DNA of 28,096 nt from an uncultured Clostridia bacterium (GTDB lineage: Bacteria > Bacillota > Clostridia > Oscillospirales > Oscillospiraceae), in NCBI GenBank assembly GCA_945946745.1, contig CAMEWZ010000004.1, positions 1 to 28,096 on the forward strand, given 5' to 3'. Made by a program: the position numbers and the translations under genes. Positions 1 to 7,097 of the stretch are shown here, piece after piece. The stretch's first letter is position 1; each line of letters starts with the position of its first letter. The notes under the pieces were generated by a model. That model searched no databases, was not told the origin of the DNA, and saw nothing but the letters and a program-made list of their open reading frames with translations.

Positions 1-22
1 GGCCGCGGTAAAAACCGCGGCC
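1..22 (-). terminator. Possible terminator hairpin after rpiB
   Basis: An 8-bp perfect inverted repeat (GGCCGCGG / CCGCGGCC) with a 6-nt loop lies 10 nt beyond the rpiB stop. Any U-tract on the minus strand would fall outside the window, so termination is inferred from the hairpin and its position only. Confidence 0.5.
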
Positions 23-32
23 GCGTTTGCTC

Positions 33-473
33 TTATTTTTCCAAGGACATGACCTTGTCAATCCGCCGCTGGTGGCGTTCCTCGCCGGAGAATTCCGTGC
101 CCAGCCAGGTGTCCACGATTTCCAGCGCCAGGTTCTCCCCCACCACACCGGCGCCCAGGGCCATCATGTTGGTATCGTTGTGAAGCCGGGTCATCTTCGC
201 GGACCAGGGATCACTGAGCAGGGCACAGCGGACGCCCTTGACCTTATTGGCAGAAATAGACACGCCAATGCCGGTGGTGCACAGCACAATGCCCCGGTCA
301 CACTCCCCGGAGGCCACTGCCCGGGCCGCGGCGGCGGCAAAGTCGGGATAGTCGCAGCTGTCGGCGGTGTAGGTGCCGAAATCCTTCACTTCATAGCCCA
401 GCTTTTCCAGGTGGGCCACCACCTTATTCTTCAGCGCCAGGGCGCCATGGTCACAGCCAATGGATATTTTCAT
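33..473 (-). CDS. rpiB: Ribose 5-phosphate isomerase B (RpiB/LacAB family)
   Basis: A 146-residue cytoplasmic enzyme that would interconvert ribose 5-phosphate and ribulose 5-phosphate in the pentose phosphate pathway. Visible family features are GCDHG at residues 6-10, the catalytic-type Cys65 in the CTTGIG segment, the following SxxANK phosphate loop, and a conserved His near residue 98 (RLHND). The ATG at 473 was chosen because AGGAG lies just upstream and the protein then begins at the usual MKISIGCDHG; an in-frame extension to 509 adds only unrelated residues. It is the last gene of the run that begins at yabP, downstream of a short-chain dehydrogenase. LacA/LacB-type or other sugar-phosphate isomerase activity cannot be excluded from sequence alone, but the length and Cys/His set fit RpiB. 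Confidence 0.93.
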   Translation of the reverse strand: MKISIGCDHGALALKNKVVAHLEKLGYEVKDFGTYTADSCDYPDFAAAAARAVASGECDRGIVLCTTGIGVSISANKVKGVRCALLSDPWSAKMTRLHNDTNMMALGAGVVGENLALEIVDTWLGTEFSGEERHQRRIDKVMSLEK

Positions 474-505
474 ATTCTTTCTCCTCTCGCGGGAAACTCC
501 CGCAA

Positions 506-1207
506 TCAATTGATCACATACCCGCCGCTGACGCCCAGCACCTGGCCGGTGACAAAATCCGCGTCAGCCAGATAGGCAAAGGCCTTCGCCACATCCATGG
601 GGGTACCGTTGCGGCCAACGGGAGCTTCTTCCGCCATTTGAGCCAAAATCTCCGGCTCCACCCCCGCGCACATGTCCGTGAGAATCACCCCAGGGGCCAC
701 GCAGTTCACCCGGACGCCGCTGGGGCCAAGCTCCTTGGCCAGTGCCTTGCTTAGGCCGATCACCGCTCCCTTGGTGGCGGAGTAAGCCGCCTCGCAGGAA
801 GCGCCCACCTGGCCCCACATGCTGGACACCGTAATCACGCAGCCCCGCTGCTTTCTCAGAAAATGGGGCATGGCGGCGTTGACGCAGTGGTAAATGCCTT
901 TGACGTTCACGTCAAACAGCCGATCCCAGTCCGGTTCCGGCATGCTGCTCATCAAGCCATACCAGCAGACCCCGGCGTTACAGACCAAAATATCCACGTC
1001 GGGGATTTGGGCAAAAGCCGCCGCCACCGCCTGTCCATCGGAAACATCACAACAAATGGCCGTGGCTCCGGTTTTCTCCGCCACCGCGCCGGCTGCCGCG
1101 TGGTTTTTCTCATACAGGAAAAATACCCGGTCACCCAGACCGGCAAACAACGCCACCGCCGCGGCCCCGATTCCCCGGGAGCCGCCGGTAATCACCACCG
1201 TCCGCAA
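506..1207 (-). CDS. SDR-family oxidoreductase, FabG-like
   Basis: A short-chain dehydrogenase/reductase of about 233 residues with a Rossmann fold. The NADP(H)-binding glycine motif TGGSRGIG is at residues 7-14, NAG follows in the fourth strand, and the catalytic Ser and YSATK (Tyr142, Lys146) are present. The C-terminus (VTGQVLGVSGGYVIN) is FabG-like. I prefer the TTG at 1207, preceded by AGGAAAGG, because it places the glycine motif at the normal distance from the N-terminus. A TTG at 1252 overlapping the preceding stop would give 248 residues. It resembles 3-oxoacyl-ACP reductase, but it sits away from any fatty-acid synthesis genes and between an S1-domain gene and rpiB, so the substrate is unknown. 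Confidence 0.85.
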   Translation of the reverse strand: MRTVVITGGSRGIGAAAVALFAGLGDRVFFLYEKNHAAAGAVAEKTGATAICCDVSDGQAVAAAFAQIPDVDILVCNAGVCWYGLMSSMPEPDWDRLFDVNVKGIYHCVNAAMPHFLRKQRGCVITVSSMWGQVGASCEAAYSATKGAVIGLSKALAKELGPSGVRVNCVAPGVILTDMCAGVEPEILAQMAEEAPVGRNGTPMDVAKAFAYLADADFVTGQVLGVSGGYVIN

Positions 1208-1252
1208 AGGAACGCCCGCCTTTCCTGGAAAATAGGGCTGTTCGCAGCCCAA

Positions 1253-1735
1253 TTACCCTCTTCTTCTGCTTCTGCCCCGGTTTTCGGAGTAGGCCTTGAT
1301 AGAGGAGAGCTTGCTGTCGGACTCGGTCATAAAGGCCTTCAGCTTTTCCTCAAAAAGCTGATCCGCAGTCTTGGGCGCGGCAGGCTGCACCGGGGCGCGC
1401 TGGGGCCGGGCCTGGTTCTGCTCCCGGTTCTGATAGCCGCCCTGGCGGGGAGCACCTGCGTTGCCGCCCCGGAAATTGGGCTTGCCGCCCTCCCGCTGGG
1501 GCTTCGGCTCCAGGCGCTTGATGGAGAGGTTAATCTTGCCATTGTCTGTGCCAATGACCATAACCTTCACATCCTGGCCCTCGGTCAAATGCTGGCGGAT
1601 ATCGCTGACATAGGTGTTGGCCACCTCCGAGATATGTACCATACCGGTTTTGTTCTCAGGCAGCGAAATGAACGCGCCAAAGTTCGTGATGGATTTGACT
1701 TTCCCCTCTAAAACAGTTCCTACGGTTAACTCCAT
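1253..1735 (-). CDS. S1 RNA-binding domain protein (YabR-like)
   Basis: A 160-residue protein with one S1 OB-fold domain at roughly residues 3-70. The typical S1 run GTVLEGKVKSITNFGAF is followed by a GMVHISE segment and an INLSIKR strand. The rest is a low-complexity tail rich in Gly, Arg, Gln and Asn, then a short basic C-terminus (RGRSRRRG); both would suit RNA binding. The ATG at 1735 starts the S1 domain directly; GGAGG lies 13 nt upstream, a long spacing. The gene directly follows divIC, as yabR follows divIC in Bacillus subtilis, so a role near translation or RNA metabolism is inferred. No catalytic domain is visible. Confidence 0.85.
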   Translation of the reverse strand: MELTVGTVLEGKVKSITNFGAFISLPENKTGMVHISEVANTYVSDIRQHLTEGQDVKVMVIGTDNGKINLSIKRLEPKPQREGGKPNFRGGNAGAPRQGGYQNREQNQARPQRAPVQPAAPKTADQLFEEKLKAFMTESDSKLSSIKAYSENRGRSRRRG

Positions 1736-1781
1736 ATTTGCTCTGATTCCTCCATATGTTAAGGCAATCGGATTGCCTGGA

Positions 1782-2087
1782 TTACGACTGCGGGTCAACG
1801 ACCACGGTTCTGGGATCCACCAATCCCAGTTCTTCCTTGGCAATTTCCTGGACGCTCTGAACGGAATCCAGATCGGCTGTTTTCCGCTCCAGCTCGCTGT
1901 TGGCATATTCCACCGCGGCGGCCTCGCCGCGCAGCTTATCCGTCTGCTCCCGGATCCCGTTGTGCACCCATCTCAGGGCCACCAGCGCTGCGGTGGAAAA
2001 CAGGATCAGAAGGATCAGGGAAATCTTCAGTCCGGTTCCGGCGCGGCGAAACACGACTTTTACGGTTTTCTTTTCGGTTTCTTTCAT
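1782..2087 (-). CDS. divIC: Septum formation initiator, DivIC/FtsB family
   Basis: A 101-residue bitopic membrane protein. A basic cytoplasmic N-terminus is followed by one membrane segment (about residues 21-40), an extracytoplasmic coiled coil (about 42-78), and the family's C-terminal ELGLVDPRTVVVDP-like motif. DivIC/FtsB proteins work with FtsL and DivIB/FtsQ in the divisome to activate septal peptidoglycan synthesis. The ATG at 2087 is preceded by GGAGG at 8 nt. Order yabP-yabQ-divIC-S1 protein matches the Bacillus block and supports the name. The start lies inside the open frame of yabQ, giving an unusually long overlap. A sigma-A-like promoter about 50 nt upstream could allow vegetative expression independent of the sporulation genes. 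Confidence 0.9.
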   Translation of the reverse strand: MKETEKKTVKVVFRRAGTGLKISLILLILFSTAALVALRWVHNGIREQTDKLRGEAAAVEYANSELERKTADLDSVQSVQEIAKEELGLVDPRTVVVDPQS

Positions 2088-2517
2088 GGGATGTTCCTCC
2101 GGGTGATGCGGGATGATGCCTATGCTGATTCCATCTTATTGTAACCCATTTTTCCCCAGATGCAAACAAAATTTTTTCAAATTGGAGAATTTTTTTCCCG
2201 GGCAGGAGCATAAGGCCCAGCAGGCGGCGGATTCCTTTCCAAAATCCGGCAAAAACCGGCGTCAGCGCCGGGCCGAAAGCGCCCTCCCAGGCCGCTCCCC
2301 CCAGCGCCATCCCTACCAGGTATCCCAGCCGAAGATCCCCGCCGCAGATCCCGAAGGCAAAATACACCCATATCCAGAACACGGCCAGCAGGAACAGGGT
2401 ATCCGCCATCCAGCAGCTGCGGCGGCGCAGGGGCCGCAGAAATCCGTAGCCCAGCCCCAGCGCCGCCCCCAGCAGGACGCTGATCGTCAGCCGGTAAGCC
2501 GCCGTTGCCGGAGTCAC
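1936..2517 (-). CDS. yabQ: Spore cortex biosynthesis protein YabQ
   Basis: A 193-residue open frame with several hydrophobic helices in its first 110 residues and the sequence pattern of the YabQ family (a GLGYGFLRPLRRR segment near residues 22-34, then DTLFLLAVFWIWVYFAF). Family members are mother-cell membrane proteins needed for spore cortex formation. The GTG start at 2517 overlaps the yabP stop as GTGA, implying translational coupling. The C-terminal region is odd: after about residue 110 the frame continues into divIC and overlaps it by 152 nt, and these last residues look like an out-of-frame shadow of divIC rather than conserved YabQ sequence. Loss of an earlier stop, or a sequencing frameshift near the A-rich stretch at about 2170-2200, could explain this. 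Confidence 0.82.
   Translation of the reverse strand: MTPATAAYRLTISVLLGAALGLGYGFLRPLRRRSCWMADTLFLLAVFWIWVYFAFGICGGDLRLGYLVGMALGGAAWEGAFGPALTPVFAGFWKGIRRLLGLMLLPGKKILQFEKILFASGEKWVTIRWNQHRHHPASPGGTSHERNRKENRKSRVSPRRNRTEDFPDPSDPVFHRSAGGPEMGAQRDPGADG
2138..2166 (-). promoter_or_regulatory. Sigma-A-like promoter for divIC
   Basis: On the minus strand, -35 TTTGCA (2161-2166) and -10 TACAAT (2138-2143) are 17 bp apart, about 50 nt before the divIC ATG and inside the 3' part of yabQ. It would give a division gene vegetative transcription separate from sporulation-specific yabPQ. It is a sequence match only. Confidence 0.55.
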
Positions 2518-2777
2518 CGGAACAGCCTCCGGAAAAGGCCGTCCTGCCGGGGCTCCTCATAACTCAAGCTGGTCACCGTGCCGTCCACCGCCACCTGGCC
2601 TCCCTCCAGAGAAAGGTTTTTCAGCTGCAACCCCTGGCCCTGGATCAGCAAGGTGCCCAGAGCGGTTTGCAGAATCACCGTGTTCTCATCAAAGCTGACC
2701 ACCTCCGTGACGCCGGACATGGTCAGCTTCTGCCGGTCGACAAGCTGCAATTTATGCGGCATCTGCTCCTGCTCCAT
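2514..2777 (-). CDS. yabP: Sporulation protein YabP
   Basis: An 87-residue protein of the YabP/YqfC family of small beta-rich sporulation proteins. Family hallmarks seen are the early KLQLVDRQKLTMSGVTEVVSFDE stretch (residues about 9-31, given here only to locate it), an I-L-Q-T-A-LGTLLIQG strand, and the end of the domain at VAVDGTVTSLSY. The family acts in the mother cell during spore development. The ATG at 2777 was chosen because AGGAGG stands 6 nt upstream; a GTG at 2792 would swallow that site. yabQ starts within its stop codon. A SigE-type promoter 23 nt upstream fits the known mother-cell expression of the Bacillus gene. Confidence 0.88.
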   Translation of the reverse strand: MEQEQMPHKLQLVDRQKLTMSGVTEVVSFDENTVILQTALGTLLIQGQGLQLKNLSLEGGQVAVDGTVTSLSYEEPRQDGLFRRLFR

Positions 2778-2799
2778 GCCATCCCTCCTCACTTGCTAC

Positions 2800-2828
2800 A
2801 CGCTATGCCAGCGCCCCGCAAGATATGC
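2800..2828 (-). promoter_or_regulatory. SigE-like sporulation promoter for yabPQ
   Basis: On the minus strand GCATATC (2822-2828) and CATAGCGT (2800-2807) are 14 bp apart, close to the Bacillus SigE pattern (KMATATT, 14-15 bp, CATACAHT). The start point would fall about 15 nt before the yabP ATG. No sigma-A pair was seen nearer. This is a pattern match only. Confidence 0.45.
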
Positions 2829-2972
2829 ACGCGGCGGTGAGTCGCCGCTGACAATGCGTGGCCGCCAGTGGCGGCGGACAATGCGTGCCCAGGCTGGGTG
2901 GTCATCGTTACACCATTGGGTACCGCTCGGTATCGTTACGGCGGTACAAATTGTAATTTGGCGCACAGCGGT

Positions 2973-3096
2973 CTTGGCTCCCCCGTTGGGGGAGCTGGCA
3001 CGGCGTTAGCCGTGACTGAGAGGGCCCTCTCCGCCCCCTTCGGGGGCACCTCTCCCTACCGGGCAATACTTTGCCCCCTGCCTTTTGGCAGGGGGC
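2973..3096. repeat. Composite palindromic intergenic repeat, copy 1
   Basis: This element fills most of a 337-base gene-free gap between nupQ and yabP. It carries successive short hairpins: GCTCCCCC gtt GGGGGAGC, then CACGGC gtta GCCGTG, then a GAGAGGGC block with CCCC/GGGG, and finally a perfect 10-bp stem (3073-3082 with 3087-3096, TTTT loop). The first module matches the repeat at 10035-10157. The last hairpin follows the nupQ stop but lacks a U-tract on the minus strand. From 2829 to 2972 there are only short direct repeats (ACAATGCGTG twice) and small GC-rich palindromes; I see no gene there. Confidence 0.7.
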
Positions 3097-3114
3097 TGTG
3101 TCGCTATTTGGGAT

Positions 3115-4146
3115 TTACCGGCTCCCCTTGTCGTAGGGGATGCCCTCGGCTTTGGGGGCCCGGGACTTCTTGGAGGTGAAGGCCAGCACCGCCAGGGTCA
3201 CAAGATAAGGCAGCATCCGGTACAGGTGGGAGCTGATGCCCAACTCCGCCAGCAGGAATACGCCGTCTCCGTTGAGATCGATGGAGCTGTAGGCCGCCGC
3301 GATGCACTTGAACAGGCCGAACAGCAGCGATGCTCCCGCTATGTTCAGTGGCTTCCAGTTGCCGAAGATCATAACCGCCAATGCCAGGAAGCCGAAGCCC
3401 GCCACATCGCCGTTGGCGGTGCAGTTGGCGGTGGTCAGAGCGTAGACAAAGCCGCCCATGCCCGCCAGGGCACCGGAAATGGTGGTACCGGCATAGCGCA
3501 TCTTGTAGACATTGATGCCCAAGCTGTCCGCCGCCTGGGGATTCTCGCCGCAGGCCCGGAGCCGCAGGCCGAACCGGGTCTTATACAGCACGATGGACAG
3601 CACCACGAAAACCAAAATACAAATATAGGTTGCCAGATAGACCTTATTGAGGAACGTCTCTCCCAAAAAACCAATGTTGGTGGACTTGTCGATGCCAAAG
3701 GTGGACTTCTTCAGCATGAACCAGGAGGCGGCGTCGCCGGTTTTCATCATCAAGGTATTCTGGTTTACCAGAATGCGGATGAGGAACAGCACCAGGGCCG
3801 GGGCCATTAGGTTCAGCGCCGTGCCGCCGATGGTCTGATCTGCCCGCAGATTGATGGAGGCGAAGGACAGCAGCAGGGAAAACACCGCGCCCAGCGCCGC
3901 CGCCACCAGCATCGCCAGCAGCTCCAAACCTTGCAGCGTCAGCCAGTTACCAGACCGGGCGGCGTTGAGGAACAGGGGGACGGACTGCATGGTGTGGACG
4001 AACAGAACGCCCACGAAAGCGCCGAAGATCATAATGCCTTCCAGCGCCAGGTTGATAATACCGCTGCGCTCGGCAAACACACCGGCCAGGGCCACAATCA
4101 TAAGCGGCACCGCGTAGAGCAGCGTCTGCTGAATCAGAAATGTCAT
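3115..4146 (-). CDS. nupQ: Nucleoside ABC transporter permease (NupQ/YufQ type)
   Basis: A 343-residue polytopic permease of the BPD_transp_2 family, with an N-terminal ERSGIINLALEGIM stretch typical of the second nucleoside or sugar permease and about nine hydrophobic segments. It would pair with the NupP-type permease to form the membrane channel. The ATG at 4146 overlaps the stop of the preceding permease gene as ATGA, so the two are probably translationally coupled. The neighbouring Bmp-type binding protein, cytidine deaminase and deo genes point to purine or pyrimidine nucleosides as cargo. The family also contains sugar permeases, so the gene symbol rests on operon context as well as sequence. 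Confidence 0.85.
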   Translation of the reverse strand: MTFLIQQTLLYAVPLMIVALAGVFAERSGIINLALEGIMIFGAFVGVLFVHTMQSVPLFLNAARSGNWLTLQGLELLAMLVAAALGAVFSLLLSFASINLRADQTIGGTALNLMAPALVLFLIRILVNQNTLMMKTGDAASWFMLKKSTFGIDKSTNIGFLGETFLNKVYLATYICILVFVVLSIVLYKTRFGLRLRACGENPQAADSLGINVYKMRYAGTTISGALAGMGGFVYALTTANCTANGDVAGFGFLALAVMIFGNWKPLNIAGASLLFGLFKCIAAAYSSIDLNGDGVFLLAELGISSHLYRMLPYLVTLAVLAFTSKKSRAPKAEGIPYDKGSR

Positions 4147-5384
4147 GCTTCCCCGCCTCCTTTCTTCTCATCCTCGGACACCGATGGCTTGTTCCCCGTC
4201 TCCGCGTTGGCATTCGTCGCGCCCGCTTTTTTCTTTCCGGTGAGCATCATCCGAATGACCAGGGAGAAGGCGCTGAGGTAGACAATGACCGAGATAATCA
4301 CATCGGTGATATATTCGTTATAGGCCGTGTAGCCGGTGAGCTGCTGTCCTACAATGTCCAGCATGGCCATGAAGTTGGCCGTGAAAATCACCGCGATGGG
4401 ATTATTCACCGCCAGCAGCGCCACGGGGATGCCGTTGAAACCGGTGCCGGGCAGGGACTGGTAGGTAGACCAGTAGAACTCCGTATTGCCGGAGAGCCAG
4501 TACAGCGCCGCGCCACCGCCTGCCAGCGCTCCCGCGATGGCCATGGACAGCACGATGTTGCGCTTGTCATTGATGCCCGCGTACCGGGCGGCGTGGCGGT
4601 TGGAGCCGCAGGCCTTGAGCTGATAGCCCAGGGTGGTCTTGTTGATCAGAATATACATGGCAATGGCAATGACGATGGCAATGAGGATGCCGCCGTTGAT
4701 CTGGGAGCCGGGGAACAGCTTGTCCAGCCCCAGCTTGGGAGTCGCCACGCCGTTGAAGGTAGTCTTATAAATATACCCGGCCTTGGTATTTTCCACCACG
4801 TTTTTGAAATTGCTCACGTCAAAGGCCCAGGTCACGATGTTCGCCGCCAGCCAGTTGGTCATGATGCAGGCCAGAACCTCGTTGATATTCAAAAAGGCCT
4901 TCAGCATGCCGGGGATGGCGCCCCACAGCGCGCCTGCCAGGCAGCCGCCCAGAAAAGCGATCACCCAGATGAGACCAGCAGGCACCGTCTCAGAAGGAAT
5001 TCCCAGAGCCAGCATGAGCGAGGCCATGGTGCCCATCAGATATTGTCCCGGCGCGCCGATGTTGAACAGGCCCGTCTTGTAGGCCACAGCCACGGAAAGG
5101 CCGGTCATAATCAGCGGCGTCGCCCGGAACAGCATGTTGCCCAGAGACTGGGCGTTATAGCCCCAGGTCAGGTTGCCCGCCGCGTTCCGGCCGGTGGACA
5201 AAATGCCCGCGAAGATCAGCCGCACACCATCCCAAATGCCCCTGGGGGTGATGGTGTCCTTGCTCAGACCCACCAGCACCACCACAATGGTGCCCACAAA
5301 CAGGCCCACCAGGATGGAGATCAAGGACGCCAGCACCTTTTTGGTAGCATCCTTTTCATAGATGGTTCGTAAAGTCTGCTTCAT
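4143..5384 (-). CDS. nupP: Nucleoside ABC transporter permease (NupP/YufP type)
   Basis: A 413-residue permease of the same superfamily as the next gene. It has a cytoplasmic N-terminus, a first membrane helix at about residues 17-38, an extended periplasmic-side loop (about 45-75), and then a run of further helices containing the family-typical TGLFNIGAPGQYLMG segment. The C-terminus is hydrophilic (KKKAGATNANAETGNKPS). The ATG at 5384 overlaps the nupO stop (ATGA), and its own stop overlaps the next start the same way, which would fix a balanced ratio of the three subunits. Nucleoside specificity is inferred from the adjacent Bmp protein and salvage genes. Confidence 0.87.
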   Translation of the reverse strand: MKQTLRTIYEKDATKKVLASLISILVGLFVGTIVVVLVGLSKDTITPRGIWDGVRLIFAGILSTGRNAAGNLTWGYNAQSLGNMLFRATPLIMTGLSVAVAYKTGLFNIGAPGQYLMGTMASLMLALGIPSETVPAGLIWVIAFLGGCLAGALWGAIPGMLKAFLNINEVLACIMTNWLAANIVTWAFDVSNFKNVVENTKAGYIYKTTFNGVATPKLGLDKLFPGSQINGGILIAIVIAIAMYILINKTTLGYQLKACGSNRHAARYAGINDKRNIVLSMAIAGALAGGGAALYWLSGNTEFYWSTYQSLPGTGFNGIPVALLAVNNPIAVIFTANFMAMLDIVGQQLTGYTAYNEYITDVIISVIVYLSAFSLVIRMMLTGKKKAGATNANAETGNKPSVSEDEKKGGGEA

Positions 5385-6925
5385 TCCTGGGTTCCTCCCT
5401 TCCCGCCGCGCTTGGCACCGGCCATGTAAAGTCCCAGCTCCTGGACGGTGGTCGTCTTGGGATCCAGCTCGCCCACGATTTCTCCCTCATACATCACCAG
5501 AATCCGGTCAGACACATTCATGACCTCGTCCAGCTCCAGAGAAACCAGCAGCACTGCCTTGCCCGCGTCCCGCTGGGCCACCAGCTGGCTGTGGATGTAT
5601 TCAATGGCGCCCACGTCCAGGCCGCGGGTGGGCTGCACCGCGATCAGCAAGGGGCAGCCCCGATCGATCTCCCGGCCGATGATGGCCTTCTGCTGGTTGC
5701 CGCCGGACATGCTGCGAGTCACCGTCACCGGGCCCTGGCCGCTGCGGACATCGTACTGGCCGATGATCTGATTGGCGTACTGGCGCACCGCGTCCCGCTT
5801 GATAAAGCCCATTTTCTGGAACCGAGGCTCCTGGAAGGTCTGAAGCACCAGGTTGTTTTCCAGGGTATCGTCCAGCACCAGGCCATGCTTATGCCGGTCC
5901 TCGGGGATATGGCTGATACCCGCTTGTGAGCGCTTGTGGATGCTGGCGTGGGAAATATCCTGGCCGCAGAGGGTGATGGTACCGGCGCTGGCCTTTTCCA
6001 GGCCGGTCAGGCCGTAGACCAGCTCCGTCTGGCCGTTGCCGTCAATGCCCGCAATACAGACAATCTCCCCCGCGCGCACCTGGAAGGACACGTCGTGCAC
6101 GGCGTTCTTTTTGCTGGTTTTGGAGGGAATGGTCAAGCCCTTCACATCCAGAATCACGTCCTCCGGATGGGCAGGCCCCTTCTGAACCTCCAGCTGCACC
6201 GGGCGGCCCACCATCATATTGGACAGCTCCTGCTTGTTGGTATCCTTAATATTCACGGTGCCCACGCATTTGCCCTTGCGCAAAACGGTGCACCGGTCGG
6301 CCACCGCCATGATTTCATTCAGCTTGTGGGTGATGAACAGGATGGACTTTCCTTCCTTGGCAAAGCCCCGCATGATCTCCATCAGCTCGTCGATCTCCTG
6401 GGGGGTCAGCACGGCGGTTGGCTCGTCAAAAATCAAAATTTCATTGTCCCGGTAGAGCATCTTCAGAATCTCGGTACGCTGCTGCATACCCACGGTAATA
6501 TCCTCCACCTTGGCATCCAGATCCACATAGAGTTTATATTTGTCCGACAGCTCCTGAACCTTCTGCCGGGCCACCTTTTTCTGGAGGAAGCCCAGCTTGG
6601 TGTCCTCCGCCCCCAAAATGATGTTGTCCAGCACGGTGAACACATCCACCAGCTTGAAGTGCTGGTGAACCATGCCGATGTGCAGGGCGGTGGCATCGTT
6701 GGGGTTGTTGATTTTCACCACCTGGCCGTTCTTCCGAATCTCCCCCGCCTCCGGCTGGTAAAGGCCAAACAGGACGGACATCAGCGTGGACTTGCCCGCG
6801 CCGTTTTCGCCCAGCAGGGCGTGGATCTCGCCACGCCGAAGCTGAAGGGTAATGTCGTCATTGGCCACAATGCCGGGGAATTCTTTTCTGATGTTGAGCA
6901 TTTCAATAATGTATTCCGACTGCAT
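5381..6925 (-). CDS. nupO: Nucleoside ABC transporter ATP-binding protein (NupO/YufO type)
   Basis: A 514-residue ATPase made of two ABC domains in tandem, as in sugar and nucleoside importers. The first has Walker A GENGAGKST (residues 39-47), a signature-region VGMQQRTEI near 145 and Walker B LIFDEPT (about 164-170). The second has a degenerate Walker A (GIDGNGQTEL) but an intact SGGNQQK signature and a VQPTRGLDVGA segment in place of a strict Walker B. This asymmetry is normal for the family. The ATG at 6925 has AGGAGGG upstream. A hairpin terminator separates it from the binding-protein gene, so it should be made at lower levels than that protein. Confidence 0.92.
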   Translation of the reverse strand: MQSEYIIEMLNIRKEFPGIVANDDITLQLRRGEIHALLGENGAGKSTLMSVLFGLYQPEAGEIRKNGQVVKINNPNDATALHIGMVHQHFKLVDVFTVLDNIILGAEDTKLGFLQKKVARQKVQELSDKYKLYVDLDAKVEDITVGMQQRTEILKMLYRDNEILIFDEPTAVLTPQEIDELMEIMRGFAKEGKSILFITHKLNEIMAVADRCTVLRKGKCVGTVNIKDTNKQELSNMMVGRPVQLEVQKGPAHPEDVILDVKGLTIPSKTSKKNAVHDVSFQVRAGEIVCIAGIDGNGQTELVYGLTGLEKASAGTITLCGQDISHASIHKRSQAGISHIPEDRHKHGLVLDDTLENNLVLQTFQEPRFQKMGFIKRDAVRQYANQIIGQYDVRSGQGPVTVTRSMSGGNQQKAIIGREIDRGCPLLIAVQPTRGLDVGAIEYIHSQLVAQRDAGKAVLLVSLELDEVMNVSDRILVMYEGEIVGELDPKTTTVQELGLYMAGAKRGGKGGTQE

Positions 6926-7045
6926 TATGAAGGCCCTCCTTCCCGAATTTACGCAAGGATATTATATAATGTCCACGAACGAATTGCAAGAAAAGAATCG
7001 CTTTTTCCACAGATTTCACGGTTTCCCCAAAACCGGCAGCAACCG

Positions 7046-7078
7046 ATAAAAAGAGGCTGCCCCCAATGAGGCAGCCTC
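7046..7078 (-). terminator. Rho-independent terminator between bmp and nupO
   Basis: On the minus strand a 9-bp perfect stem (GAGGCTGCC / GGCAGCCTC, 7053-7061 with 7070-7078) is followed by TTTTTAT. It sits 19 nt after the binding-protein stop and about 120 nt before the ATPase start. Partial read-through would feed the transporter genes. The remaining 6926-7045 shows no clear promoter. Confidence 0.85.
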
Positions 7079-7097
7079 CTTATGTGTGTGGGAAAGA

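Noticed and set aside
2793..2972. Possible missing S4-domain gene (hslR/yabO-like) upstream of yabP
   Set aside because: No coding frame with S4 features is present; the stretch is made of short palindromes and direct repeats.
3073..3096. Perfect 10-bp hairpin considered as the nupQ terminator
   Set aside because: No U-tract follows it on the minus strand; it is better treated as part of the intergenic repeat, though it may still slow transcription.
4140..5372. Plus-strand open frame opposite the NupP-type permease gene
   Set aside because: It is a His/Gln/Gly-rich shadow; the minus strand encodes a recognisable permease coupled to its neighbours.
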